From SZUA-365 sp049663345 (GTDB lineage: Bacteria > Bacteroidota > Ignavibacteria > SZUA-365), in the NCBI GenBank assembly GCA_049663345.1, contig JBATDG010000135.1:25782-89781 (forward strand): a stretch of DNA of 64,000 bases, read 5' to 3'. Of the stretch, positions 34,417-42,931 are shown one piece after another; the first letter of the stretch is position 1, and each line of letters begins with the position of its first letter. The notes under the pieces were generated by a model. That model saw only the letters and a program-made list of their open reading frames with translations. It was not told the origin of the DNA and ran no database searches. The translations under genes were made by a program, and so were the position numbers.

Positions 34417-35046
34417 TTACTTCATCAACGGCAGCAGGAGGGTTATGATGACCCAGGTCTGCAGCAGGGTCAGCCCGACGCCTGCGATGGCGCCAGCGAC
34501 CACTTGTGCGACTGTGTGGGAACGTAGTGCGACGCGGGCCCAGCCGAGGAGGACGATGAGCGGCAGGGTCCAGAGCAGCTTCCAGCCGAAGACGGGAAAG
34601 AGGAAGACAAGCGGCCCGGTGAGCCCCATCAGATGCGCACTGATTTTCCATCTCAGGTTGATTGCGTTGAGTATGAGCGTGTTTATGAGAAAGCACCACA
34701 TCAGTCCCCAGACAAACACGGACGCATTGAGGAACAGCAGAAACATCAATCCCCCGAGTGAAAATCCCGCGCTGATCAGATAGGGCTTTGTGCGCTGCAG
34801 GCGCTCGGGCACATCGTAGGCGCTGACCTCCTCCATCTTCCTGAGGTACATGACATACGCCATTTGCAGTCCCCCCGCGCAGGCGACAGCCACCACCCAT
34901 ACGACTACCTGATGCAAGATGCCGCCGTGTTCAAATGCCAGCACAAGAAGTGCGAACACCACTGCGGCGATCGTTGGAGGAATGAGCGCAATCGACAGTC
35001 GCTGCGCAAAATGCTGGGCGGGGGTACGGGGAATCGGTATATCCAT
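34417..35046 (-). CDS. PAP2-like membrane phosphatase
   Basis: The 209-residue protein has about six hydrophobic helices. PAP2 motifs are degenerate: a Lys in LQRTKPYLIS, ISAHLMG in place of PSGH, and ARVALRSHTVAQVVAGA in place of SRxxxxxHxxxD, which retains the Arg, His and flanking pattern. It would act on lipid phosphates such as undecaprenyl or phosphatidyl phosphates in the membrane. The gene fills the space between two copies of a palindromic element almost exactly, which suggests the three were moved or inherited as a unit. Confidence 0.68.
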   Translation of the reverse strand: MDIPIPRTPAQHFAQRLSIALIPPTIAAVVFALLVLAFEHGGILHQVVVWVVAVACAGGLQMAYVMYLRKMEEVSAYDVPERLQRTKPYLISAGFSLGGLMFLLFLNASVFVWGLMWCFLINTLILNAINLRWKISAHLMGLTGPLVFLFPVFGWKLLWTLPLIVLLGWARVALRSHTVAQVVAGAIAGVGLTLLQTWVIITLLLPLMK

Positions 35047-35061
35047 GCCACAAGATAAAGA

Positions 35062-35241
35062 GTAACCACAGATTTCACAGATAGCACAGATTGTTTCTTA
35101 TAACGCTTCTCGGAGAGTCGGGTGCTATCTGAGTCAGGAAGTGTGGGTAAGACCGTCCGAGAAGTGCCGCAACAAAACCAATCAGTGTAATCTGCTTGCC
35201 GCGCCGAAGTCCCGCGAGGCGGGACGAAGGCGGGTGGTTAC
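35062..35241. repeat. Palindromic intergenic element, copy 2 (180 bp, with nested insert)
   Basis: The left arm (35062-35092) starts GTAACCACAGATTTCACAG and the right end reads AATCAGTGTAATCTG (35180-35194) then TGGTTAC (35235-35241). Compared with copy 1, exactly 40 bp (35195-35234) interrupt the right arm between AATCTG and TGGTTAC. That insert carries its own hairpin, GTCCCGCGAGGCGGGAC. The inside of the element aligns loosely with copy 1 (for example AACGCTTCTCGG and ACAAAACCAATCAGTG). It has no coding potential. Confidence 0.72.
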
Positions 35242-35334
35242 TCTTCAGTGACGCCCCTGTGCCTTGTAAATCCATGCTGATTTCGCTAGAATTGCTCTGA
35301 TACTCTAGAACAATCGCTTTGAATAGGATTCCTC

Positions 35335-37932
35335 ATGATTCGTTCGCGCCTGCTGTTTCCCATGCCGCTGCTTCTGCTGCTCCCTTCGCTTCTGTTTGCG
35401 CAGGAGCCTGAATTCAATCCCTACCCTGAGTTCAACAGCGGGAATATGCGGATGATCATTTCGATGAAGGGTCAGATGGGGAACGGCGATGTGTCGGAAC
35501 AGCAGCACGGCCTGTTCTGGCCAGGCGAAGGAGTTTCGAACGAACGCACGCGTGGTCTCTGTTTTTCCGCGACCCCTGTCGTGACCGGCCGCATCGGAGC
35601 ACAGCAGCGCGTTTCAGCCAGCTACTACCGGGATAATTTCCGCACCGGACCGATTCTCTCCGGCAAGCCTGTGACAAATCCCACCGATCCGTTCTTTCGC
35701 GCATATAAAGTGACCTGGCAGGAAAACGAGGAAACCGATTATCGGGATTGGCCGGTAGAGTTGGGCGCTCCGGTTGCGGCGGACGGTTCACCGCTGTTCT
35801 ACGGAAAATCTCAAATGTACTGGCTGATGAATGACCTGGATTCGACAGCCTCGAGGCTGAACAATGGCTGCGATCCGATGGGACTCGAAATGCGCTGTCT
35901 TCTCTACGCACCCTGGGAGGGCGACGCGAGAGACAATACCTTGCTGCTGCAGGTGACATATATTAACAAGGGTGGGAATAACATCGAAGATGCCTACGCC
36001 GGTTTTTTTATGGACACGGACCTCCGTGATCCGCTCAACGACCTGGCGGGATCCGATTCAGCACGCGGCATGGTCTATGCCTATCAAGGCAGCGTGCTCG
36101 CCGAGGAAGAAGGAATGCCTGCGGCTCTCGGCATTGTCATGCTGCAAACGCCGGCAGTGGCTGCACCGGGGGACAGTGCACGCTGGTTTGCCGGATGGAA
36201 ATCCGGTGCGCGCAATATTCCGGTAACAGCCGCCGTGGTGCCGTTCAAGACGCTGCAATCGCCGATCAGCGAACCGAGGGTGGGCTTCGATGATACAGAG
36301 TTGTGGGCCGCGCTCATGCAGGGAAAGGGAAAGGTCGGAAACGTCATAAATCCTGTGACCGGAGCACCCTCAAGCTTCTGGTATTCAGGCGATCCGGTCA
36401 GCGGGAGCGGCTGGCTGCCCAGGGACGGCATCCGTCTCTCAGACGGACAGACATTCTCCATGAATCCACGCGACCAGCGCATGCTGATCTCGGCTGGTCC
36501 GTTCAATCTTGCGCCCGGTGACACGCAGCAGGTGACGTATGCCTTCATCGCAGCGCGCGGTGCGTCGCCAGAGGCCGCTGTGCATGAATTGCGCGACCGC
36601 GCCGAATTCCGGCAGGCGGATTTTCATCAGCGTCCGGCAGCGTCTGCCTATCGCAGCACCGCCGTGCGTCCGCCTTCTTCCACCTCCACATCGGGTGCCA
36701 TTGAGGTGAATGCGCGAGTGGGTGAAAATCCAGTCGATCTGCGCGTCGAAGTGAGCGATGCCCGGGGAGTAATTCTTGCTGATGAGCTGATGGACCGTTT
36801 CGCTTCGCAGAATGAATGGGTTTACCGCAAGACTGTAACGCTTCCCCAGCCTCAGCAGGATGGAGTGAATGTTTCCTTCATATCGGAATGGAACGGTGAA
36901 TCGGTCCGTATTCCCGGACGCGTTTCCGTCCCCATCGGTGGAAGCGTTGATCTCGAAGGAATCGAAATGCTGGAGGAAGGTGACGGCAACGGCCGCGTCT
37001 CCCGCGAAGAGGATGCGAAGTGGTTTCCGCGCTTTGTCAATCATTCCTCTTATGGGTATGACGTTTTCGCCCAATCATTCGCTATGCCGAATGATCAGTG
37101 GCTGAATGTGCCGGACCTTGCAGCACAGAGTACTTTTCCGAACGAAAAGCGTCCATGGTCTCCCTCGGCAGGATACAATTATCTGTGGGACAAAACACTT
37201 GCAATCCCCACCGACAGTATTGCCTATCGCTACGATGTGTTCGATCCCTCACAGAATGTTTGGTGGGAGCGGCAGAACTGGGTTTCTACGGACAGCATGG
37301 CGAACGAATGGTACGATGTGCTGATGACGCAGGTGCGGGGTGCTTCGGATGAACGTCCCGGCGTGCGTCTGCTCGATCTCGGCATGCTTCAGGATAAATG
37401 GTATGTTGCCACAATCGACGGCGCTGGCAATAGCCGCACACTTTCGCTGCATGATTCAGCGAGCGGAGTGCCGTACTTCAGCGATTATGGACTCGACATC
37501 TTTACCGGAGCTGTTCCGCCTACCGATGGTTTCCGCATCGTACGCGGCACCATTTCGAAACCGGGAGTCAGCGTTAAGCCGGTCACTGCAGCGGACCTGT
37601 TCATCTTCAATCCGCGCCACGTGCTGCTCGCCCGCAGTCAGAAGCCGGCTGTGGCAACAGCGACGGTATCCAAACCATCGCCCATGCCGCTCACGGAATG
37701 GACCTCAGTGCGGGTCGAACTGCCGGAGTCCACAACGCTTCGTGCCGAGGTTTATAATCTCATCGGCCAGCGCGTGAAAGTGCTGCGCGACGAGGTCGTG
37801 CCAGCTGGCCGGCATCTGCTGGTGTGGGATGGTTATTGGTCCGACGGCCGTGCCGCCGAATCGGGCATGTACCTTCTCCGCATCGCCGCCCGGGGCTCCG
37901 AAGTAACGAGGAAGATTATCGTGGTTCGGTAA
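35335..37932 (+). CDS. Large secreted protein with FlgD/type A C-terminal sorting domain
   Basis: The 865-residue protein has a signal peptide (LLFPMPLLLLLPSLLFAQ) and a long beta-rich body in which aromatic, glycine and Asp-rich stretches dominate (for example DAYAGFFMDTDLRDPLND). The last 70 residues read LRAEVYNLIGQRVKVLRDE, VWDGYWSDGRAAESGMYLLR and TRKIIVVR, the FlgD-like/type A sorting domain used for type IX secretion. No enzyme motif is visible; a surface or extracellular structural role is likely. Similar long proteins with this ending are abundant in Ignavibacteria-type genomes. It stands alone; upstream is the palindromic element and downstream a decayed GGGGC palindrome. Confidence 0.75.
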   Translation: MIRSRLLFPMPLLLLLPSLLFAQEPEFNPYPEFNSGNMRMIISMKGQMGNGDVSEQQHGLFWPGEGVSNERTRGLCFSATPVVTGRIGAQQRVSASYYRDNFRTGPILSGKPVTNPTDPFFRAYKVTWQENEETDYRDWPVELGAPVAADGSPLFYGKSQMYWLMNDLDSTASRLNNGCDPMGLEMRCLLYAPWEGDARDNTLLLQVTYINKGGNNIEDAYAGFFMDTDLRDPLNDLAGSDSARGMVYAYQGSVLAEEEGMPAALGIVMLQTPAVAAPGDSARWFAGWKSGARNIPVTAAVVPFKTLQSPISEPRVGFDDTELWAALMQGKGKVGNVINPVTGAPSSFWYSGDPVSGSGWLPRDGIRLSDGQTFSMNPRDQRMLISAGPFNLAPGDTQQVTYAFIAARGASPEAAVHELRDRAEFRQADFHQRPAASAYRSTAVRPPSSTSTSGAIEVNARVGENPVDLRVEVSDARGVILADELMDRFASQNEWVYRKTVTLPQPQQDGVNVSFISEWNGESVRIPGRVSVPIGGSVDLEGIEMLEEGDGNGRVSREEDAKWFPRFVNHSSYGYDVFAQSFAMPNDQWLNVPDLAAQSTFPNEKRPWSPSAGYNYLWDKTLAIPTDSIAYRYDVFDPSQNVWWERQNWVSTDSMANEWYDVLMTQVRGASDERPGVRLLDLGMLQDKWYVATIDGAGNSRTLSLHDSASGVPYFSDYGLDIFTGAVPPTDGFRIVRGTISKPGVSVKPVTAADLFIFNPRHVLLARSQKPAVATATVSKPSPMPLTEWTSVRVELPESTTLRAEVYNLIGQRVKVLRDEVVPAGRHLLVWDGYWSDGRAAESGMYLLRIAARGSEVTRKIIVVR

Positions 37933-37950
37933 ACGTGTTTCAATGATCTC

Positions 37951-37990
37951 TGTAGGGGCGTCCGCCGCGGCGGACTGCGCCTTCACTGCT
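37951..37990. repeat. Decayed TGTAGGGGCG palindrome
   Basis: TGTAGGGGCG followed by the self-complementary core TCCGCCGCGGCGGA and a degraded right arm TGCGCCTTCA. It is the same family as the intact copy at 50079-50115. It lies between the secreted protein (+) and the PAP2 gene (-), which converge. Confidence 0.65.
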
Positions 37991-38091
37991 GCGGTTATCT
38001 GGCAGCCTAATTACTATGACAGGATCATCCGTGATCAGTACGAATTATTCCGCTTCCAACAATACATTCGTAATCATCCGGAACGGTGGGG

Positions 38092-39033
38092 TTAGCGCGT
38101 CGGGGATTTCTCCGGATACACCATTTCCGACAGCCGGTAAATAACACCTGCAGCTGCGATTCCCAGGATGACATCGATTGCGTAATGCGCCTGCGTGTAC
38201 ATGGTGGCGATGATGATGCCGAGGCCGGGGAGAAGGAATATCCAGAAATAACGTCGCTGGAAACGGTACGCGAATATCAGCGTGAGCAGCGTCACGCCTG
38301 TGTGCATCGAAGGAACGCAGTCGCGGACAGCAGGAACAAGGTTGGCATTCAGAAAGGCCTGAATCCACGCCGTTGTCGGGAGCCAGCCATGCAGTTGCGG
38401 GAGCAGATCGGGCATCCAGCGGCAGGGGCCAATAGCGGGGAACATCGCATACGTGAAGAGTGCACCGTACCACCCAATGATCATGGCGGCCAGCGCGCGG
38501 TGGAAATCCTTACGCCGATTGCCTCGGAACATCAGAATCATCAGTACCGGCATCCCGAAATAATATGAGAAGTAAGAGAGATAGAGTGCGTCCGTCAGCA
38601 GCGGGGAGCCGTGATTTCCCAACCATGCGATGGGATCTGTTCCGAACAGCATAACATCGATGCCGTGTAGAAGATCATCCATCAGATACATCGACGAGGG
38701 TCTGGCCGCCGTGAGCATTTCGTGAAGCGGCAGATATGCAACACCGTACAGGATGAGCGGGAGCATGTAGCGAAAAAAATTTGATGATTTTGGAAAGCGT
38801 TCACGCAACCCGAAGGTCAGAAACCAGAGCGCGGTGAAGAGTGCGGAATACGCGGCAGCCGGGAGGATATGCGCAGTGCTGCCATGAACCAACGCATAGA
38901 TGATGAGTCCGATAATAACCGCGAGAGGAAAAAGTACGTGGAAGGTCGCCCAATCTTCCAGAGTTTCGATACGGGCTACGGGCTCATGCAGCGCCGTCTC
39001 CGTCGGGGGAGCGAAAGAAAACGCGTCGCTCAT
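38092..39033 (-). CDS. PAP2-superfamily (inositol-phosphoceramide-synthase-like) membrane protein
   Basis: The 313-residue protein has six or more hydrophobic helices. The motifs are FPAIGPCRWMP, the CVPSMHTGVTLLTL histidine segment (PSxH) and AHYAIDVILGIAAAG (HxxxD), which fit the PAP2_3 branch that includes inositol phosphoceramide synthases and related phosphotransferases. The active site should face the periplasm. Its start overlaps the stop of the haem-binding gene by four bases. The substrate cannot be assigned. Confidence 0.8.
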   Translation of the reverse strand: MSDAFSFAPPTETALHEPVARIETLEDWATFHVLFPLAVIIGLIIYALVHGSTAHILPAAAYSALFTALWFLTFGLRERFPKSSNFFRYMLPLILYGVAYLPLHEMLTAARPSSMYLMDDLLHGIDVMLFGTDPIAWLGNHGSPLLTDALYLSYFSYYFGMPVLMILMFRGNRRKDFHRALAAMIIGWYGALFTYAMFPAIGPCRWMPDLLPQLHGWLPTTAWIQAFLNANLVPAVRDCVPSMHTGVTLLTLIFAYRFQRRYFWIFLLPGLGIIIATMYTQAHYAIDVILGIAAAGVIYRLSEMVYPEKSPTR

Positions 39034-39464
39034 TGCTCGTGTTTGTCGTTGACCCAGCGGGTGATCACTGACCGGTCTTCGGTACTGAGCTTGGCACCGC
39101 CATGAAGGAGAAGATAGGACGACAGCGGCATCTCTCCTTCTTCAACCTGCTCGAGTATTTCCTGCTTCGCATGAAATACCTTCTGCGCGTCGAGCGTTTC
39201 CCAGTCGGAGAAATTCAAATGTTTACGTCCTTCTTCGACATGCCCGGCAACGAACCAGCCCATGGGATTCACGTAGCTGTACCACGGCCAGGTCGTTTCG
39301 TTGGAATGGCAGTCGTAGCAGGCGCGCCGGAATACTGCCATCACCGCTGGAGGCGCCTTGAGCTCGGCTCGCACTGGCGGATTATTTCGATCAGGCTGAA
39401 AAAATTGGATGATCACAACGGTCGCAATCAACCCAATCAGAATTATTCGAAGTGCGCCCTTCAT
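39030..39464 (-). CDS. Haem-binding c-type membrane protein (Haem_bd domain)
   Basis: The 144-residue protein has one N-terminal membrane anchor (about residues 5-22) and a CYDCH haem-c motif at residues 49-53, followed by SNETTWPWYSYVNPMGWFV and GRKHLNFSDWETLD, which are diagnostic of the small Haem_bd family. One haem c is expected, exposed to the periplasm. It overlaps its upstream (UDP-glucose pyrophosphorylase) and downstream (PAP2) neighbours by four bases each, so all three are translationally coupled, and the haem genes are immediately upstream. Confidence 0.88.
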   Translation of the reverse strand: MKGALRIILIGLIATVVIIQFFQPDRNNPPVRAELKAPPAVMAVFRRACYDCHSNETTWPWYSYVNPMGWFVAGHVEEGRKHLNFSDWETLDAQKVFHAKQEILEQVEEGEMPLSSYLLLHGGAKLSTEDRSVITRWVNDKHEQ

Positions 39465-40906
39465 TTTTCCTCCGATAGGTCTATCATCTCAACGCGGCTG
39501 TTCTCGTTGAGAAGGCTGTTGTCTGCGATATGCATTACCGAATCCTGCTCCGCCTTCAGATGCACCTGACCATGGCATTGAACGCCGGCCCCGAAGCGGA
39601 CGTCGCCATCGATACGCAGCGATGCGCAATGCAGCAGCGATGGCGCTCCCTGCGGGAAACGCTGCTCAAGCTGGGACACAAAACGGTAGTGCTGCTTGTC
39701 AAGCACAATGTCAAGATGCGGAAGTGTGCGTGCGGGATTTGGAATGATGCGAAAGTCGTCGGTGAGCGCGTATGCGTCGGACCAGATTGCAAGCAGGTCA
39801 TCGCAGGTTTTCACGGGAGCGAAGCGGCTGCGCGGGACCCGAAGCGCGGCGGAGTGCTCAAACAGGGATATCGCGGCGCCCATGGCAGTTTCGAGCTGGT
39901 AAACCGGAAGGGATTCAGGGTCGCGCGGGTCCAGCGTTTTCCTGTTCCTTATCAGCGGCAGCGGCAGCAGGTTGTCATAATGGTCCAGCATCTTCTGCAG
40001 CGCAGGCAGGTTCACCCAGAGACTGTTGGTGTTGAAATACCGATAGAGGCGAATGTCCTGAAATTCATCCAACTCGTCTTCAGGACATTGCGCCAGTTCG
40101 CGAAGGGTGAGCCGACCGTCCTTTAGCCGCGCGAGATGCCCGCCTTTGCGGTCCGCTGGCGTGCGGTCTGCGACTTCCATCATGAACGGGATATTTTCCT
40201 TCGCGAAGTAGCCAAGAATGTCAAGGTCCATTACGGCGCCGAGGTTGTCGGCATTGCTGATAAACGCGTATTCAAATCCTTTTTCGAGAAGCCGGGAAAG
40301 CACTCCCGAGGTCACCAGTGCGGTGTAGATGTCGCCATGTCCCGGGGGACACCATCCGAGCTCCGGATTCTCATCGCTGACAGCAGGGGTGAGATCGTCG
40401 GCAAGCACTTTCGGTACGCGATGCTGAAGGAAATCCAGAGGCAGATCGCTATCGAGCAAGGGATAGGCGGCGAGGGCCGCAAGGCAATCAGCCTGCGTTT
40501 GCTCGCTGTTCATCATTAGCAGCGGAACTGAATGTCCGCCGCTACCGCGAAGATGTTCGATCTGCAGCGCGATGATGTCAATGAAGCGTAAGCCGTTTTT
40601 TACAGGAATCAGGCTCTTTGCCTGCTCGAGTCCCATGCTCGTTCCCAGTCCACCGTTCAGCTTTATCACCACCGCGCGCGCCAACGCCTCTCTGCCGTGT
40701 TCGCCGTAGCCCTTCAGCGTCCCGGCATCCGCGACATCATCCACTGCATCGATCTGCGTGCGCGAAATTCCGCCTGTCGCTCCGCTGAGGAGCTGCAGGA
40801 AATTCCGTTTGAACATATTGATTACCAGCGGGTGGCTCACAGCTTCCAGCATGATGCGCTCAAAGGGCAGAAATGCGGAAAGGATATCTCCCGTGTATTC
40901 GGACAT
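39461..40906 (-). CDS. UTP-glucose-1-phosphate uridylyltransferase, UDPGP family
   Basis: The 481-residue cytoplasmic enzyme belongs to the eukaryotic-type UDPGP family. It has the nucleotide loop VVIKLNGGLGTSMGLEQAKS, followed by PLLMMNSEQT, CPPGHGDIYTAL, FISNADNLGA and a beta-helical C-terminus. It should make UDP-glucose for surface sugars; UDP-GlcNAc pyrophosphorylases of the same fold cannot be fully excluded. It starts 34 bp after hemL and overlaps the next gene, so it is transcribed with the heme genes. Confidence 0.85.
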   Translation of the reverse strand: MSEYTGDILSAFLPFERIMLEAVSHPLVINMFKRNFLQLLSGATGGISRTQIDAVDDVADAGTLKGYGEHGREALARAVVIKLNGGLGTSMGLEQAKSLIPVKNGLRFIDIIALQIEHLRGSGGHSVPLLMMNSEQTQADCLAALAAYPLLDSDLPLDFLQHRVPKVLADDLTPAVSDENPELGWCPPGHGDIYTALVTSGVLSRLLEKGFEYAFISNADNLGAVMDLDILGYFAKENIPFMMEVADRTPADRKGGHLARLKDGRLTLRELAQCPEDELDEFQDIRLYRYFNTNSLWVNLPALQKMLDHYDNLLPLPLIRNRKTLDPRDPESLPVYQLETAMGAAISLFEHSAALRVPRSRFAPVKTCDDLLAIWSDAYALTDDFRIIPNPARTLPHLDIVLDKQHYRFVSQLEQRFPQGAPSLLHCASLRIDGDVRFGAGVQCHGQVHLKAEQDSVMHIADNSLLNENSRVEMIDLSEEK

Positions 40907-40939
40907 CTTTGTGTGCTCTCGTGTTACTACAATTTCAGC

Positions 40940-42232
40940 CTACACGTTTTTGGCAATCGTCTGCAGGCTCTCCCGATTTGCCTCGATCGTGCGGGCGATG
41001 TCTTCGTCGCTGTGCATGATCGAGAGGAAAGCCGCCTCGAATTGCGATGGTGCAAGGTAGATGCCGCGCTGAAGCATTTCGGAGAAATAGCTTCCGTAGA
41101 GGCCGGTGTCGCAGGTTTTCGCATCGTCCCAATTGTTGACGGGACGCTCGGTAAAGAACAGAGTGAACATCGATCCCACACGATTGCTTGTATAAGGCAG
41201 GCCGAGTTCGTCGAGGTTTTTCTGAATGCCAGCGACGAGTGCGCCCGCGTTTGCATCGAGCTTCGTGTACAGCAGCGGATCCTCGGTGAGAATGCGCAGG
41301 GTTTCGAGTCCCGCAGTCATGGCGAGGGGATTGCCGGAAAGCGTACCGGCCTGGTACATCGGGCCTGCAGGCGCGACCATTTCCATTATCTCCCGGCGGC
41401 CGCCGTAAGCACCGACGGGGAGTCCGCCGCCGATGATTTTTCCGAGCGCGGTAAGATCCGGCGTGATTCCGAATAATTCCTGCGCACCGCCCGGAGCGAC
41501 GCGGAAACCGGTCATTACTTCGTCGAAAATAAGCAGGATGCCCTCGCGTGTGCAGAGATCGCGCAGCGCTTCGAGGAAGCCATCGACCGGCGGCACGCAG
41601 CCCATGTTCCCGACAACGGGTTCAAGAATCACGCAGGCGATCTGGTCGGGGAAGGCCTTGATCATCTCCGCGACAGACGTGATGTCATTGTATCGGGCAG
41701 TAAGTGTGTCGCCCGCTGTGGCAGAGGTGACGCCGGGGGAATCGGGGAGTCCGAGCGTTGCAACACCCGAACCGGCCTTGATCAGGAAGGCATCGGCGTG
41801 TCCGTGATAGCAGCCCTCGAATTTGAGGATCTTCTCTCTGTGTGTGTATGCGCGAGCAAGACGGATGGCAGAAAGCGTGGCCTCGGTACCCGAGTTGACC
41901 ATGCGCACCATTCCGATGCTCGGCACCATCTCAATAATTTTTTTCGCGAGCAGATTTTCGAGTTCCGTCGGAGCGCCGAAACTGGTGGCCTTGTCCAGTT
42001 GAGCGTGCAGCGCCGCCACGACACGGGGATGCGAATGGCCGAGGATGAAGGGTCCCCAGCTGCCGATGTAATCTATGTATTCATTTCCGTCAACGTCGCG
42101 GAGCTTTGAGCCCGCTGCGGAGTCCATGAAAACGGGCTGTCCGCCGACTGCGCGGAAAGCGCGCACTGGGGAATTAACGCCGCCGGGCAGGAGAGTGAGT
42201 GCTTCGGTAAAGAGTGCTTTGCTGTTTTTCAT
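40940..42232 (-). CDS. hemL: Glutamate-1-semialdehyde 2,1-aminomutase
   Basis: HemL makes 5-aminolevulinate from glutamate-1-semialdehyde, the second step of the C5 heme route. It has 430 residues. PLP-binding features are NSGTEATLSAIRLARAY, GCYHGHADAFL, LLIFDEVMTGFRV and the catalytic lysine in ALGKIIGGGLPVGA; GTLSGNPLAM is also conserved. Its start overlaps yceH by four bases (ATGA). This order, hemB then yceH then hemL, is part of the large heme cluster. Confidence 0.96.
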   Translation of the reverse strand: MKNSKALFTEALTLLPGGVNSPVRAFRAVGGQPVFMDSAAGSKLRDVDGNEYIDYIGSWGPFILGHSHPRVVAALHAQLDKATSFGAPTELENLLAKKIIEMVPSIGMVRMVNSGTEATLSAIRLARAYTHREKILKFEGCYHGHADAFLIKAGSGVATLGLPDSPGVTSATAGDTLTARYNDITSVAEMIKAFPDQIACVILEPVVGNMGCVPPVDGFLEALRDLCTREGILLIFDEVMTGFRVAPGGAQELFGITPDLTALGKIIGGGLPVGAYGGRREIMEMVAPAGPMYQAGTLSGNPLAMTAGLETLRILTEDPLLYTKLDANAGALVAGIQKNLDELGLPYTSNRVGSMFTLFFTERPVNNWDDAKTCDTGLYGSYFSEMLQRGIYLAPSQFEAAFLSIMHSDEDIARTIEANRESLQTIAKNV

Positions 42233-42924
42233 TCGGCCTTGTTTTCCGGATAAAGATCTTCTTTCATAATCATCACATCTCCCTGCAGACTGGTGACGAC
42301 ATTGCGGAGGTTGTTCATTTCTTTCTGATACTGGCGCAGGGTTTCCTTCAATTCAATGATATCCTTGCGATAGGAACTCGCCGATTCCACCGGAGCTCCG
42401 GCTTCAGGGACTGAATCATCATACTCGAAGAATTTATGCCGGTAGCGGATTTCCTTCTGTCCCATAGCCCGGGGCGCTTCCTCGATATAGGGCGCATCGC
42501 GGTTGAGCAGGCTGTCCATCGTCTGCTGCGCAGCTTCCATCGTAGGGAAATTGAACTGCTTGCCCGCGCGCGCACGAATTTCGCCGGTTGTTTGCGGACC
42601 CCGCAGCATCAGGATGCTCATCGCGGTTGCCTGCGCAGGCGAAAGTCCGAGACCGTTTTGTCCCGCCCGGTGCATGTACTTGAGCGTACGTCCCACTCCC
42701 GAGGCGAAAGCGACGACGCCCTTGCCGCGCAGCAGAGTCAGCGCGTCTTCGACAATTTCTTCGTCATACTCGACGATGGGGTCGCGGCTGTTCTTCTGGT
42801 TGCAGGCATTCATGAGCGCATTGAGCGTCATGGGATAATATTCCGGAGTCGCCTGACTTTTTTCAATCAACGCGCCGAGAACGCGCACTTCTTCAACTGA
42901 AAGTTCGGGAAGTTTTTGAGACAT
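42229..42924 (-). CDS. yceH: YceH/DUF480-family protein
   Basis: The 231-residue protein matches the DUF480 family: LSVEEVRVLGALIEKSQATP, YYPMTLNALMNACNQKNSRDP and LSPAQATAMSILMLRGPQT are nearly invariant there. The structure is two winged helices; function is unknown. It ends in a predicted coiled coil (about residues 190-230). It lies between hemB (seven bases upstream) and hemL (four-base overlap), which suggests a link to tetrapyrrole synthesis or simply shared regulation. Confidence 0.92.
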   Translation of the reverse strand: MSQKLPELSVEEVRVLGALIEKSQATPEYYPMTLNALMNACNQKNSRDPIVEYDEEIVEDALTLLRGKGVVAFASGVGRTLKYMHRAGQNGLGLSPAQATAMSILMLRGPQTTGEIRARAGKQFNFPTMEAAQQTMDSLLNRDAPYIEEAPRAMGQKEIRYRHKFFEYDDSVPEAGAPVESASSYRKDIIELKETLRQYQKEMNNLRNVVTSLQGDVMIMKEDLYPENKAE

Positions 42925-42931
42925 GCATTCC

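Noticed and set aside
34253..35241. CRISPR array made of the GATTnCACnGATT steps
   Set aside because: The steps are very short, occur only in the arms of two palindromic elements, have no spacers of even length and no cas genes nearby.
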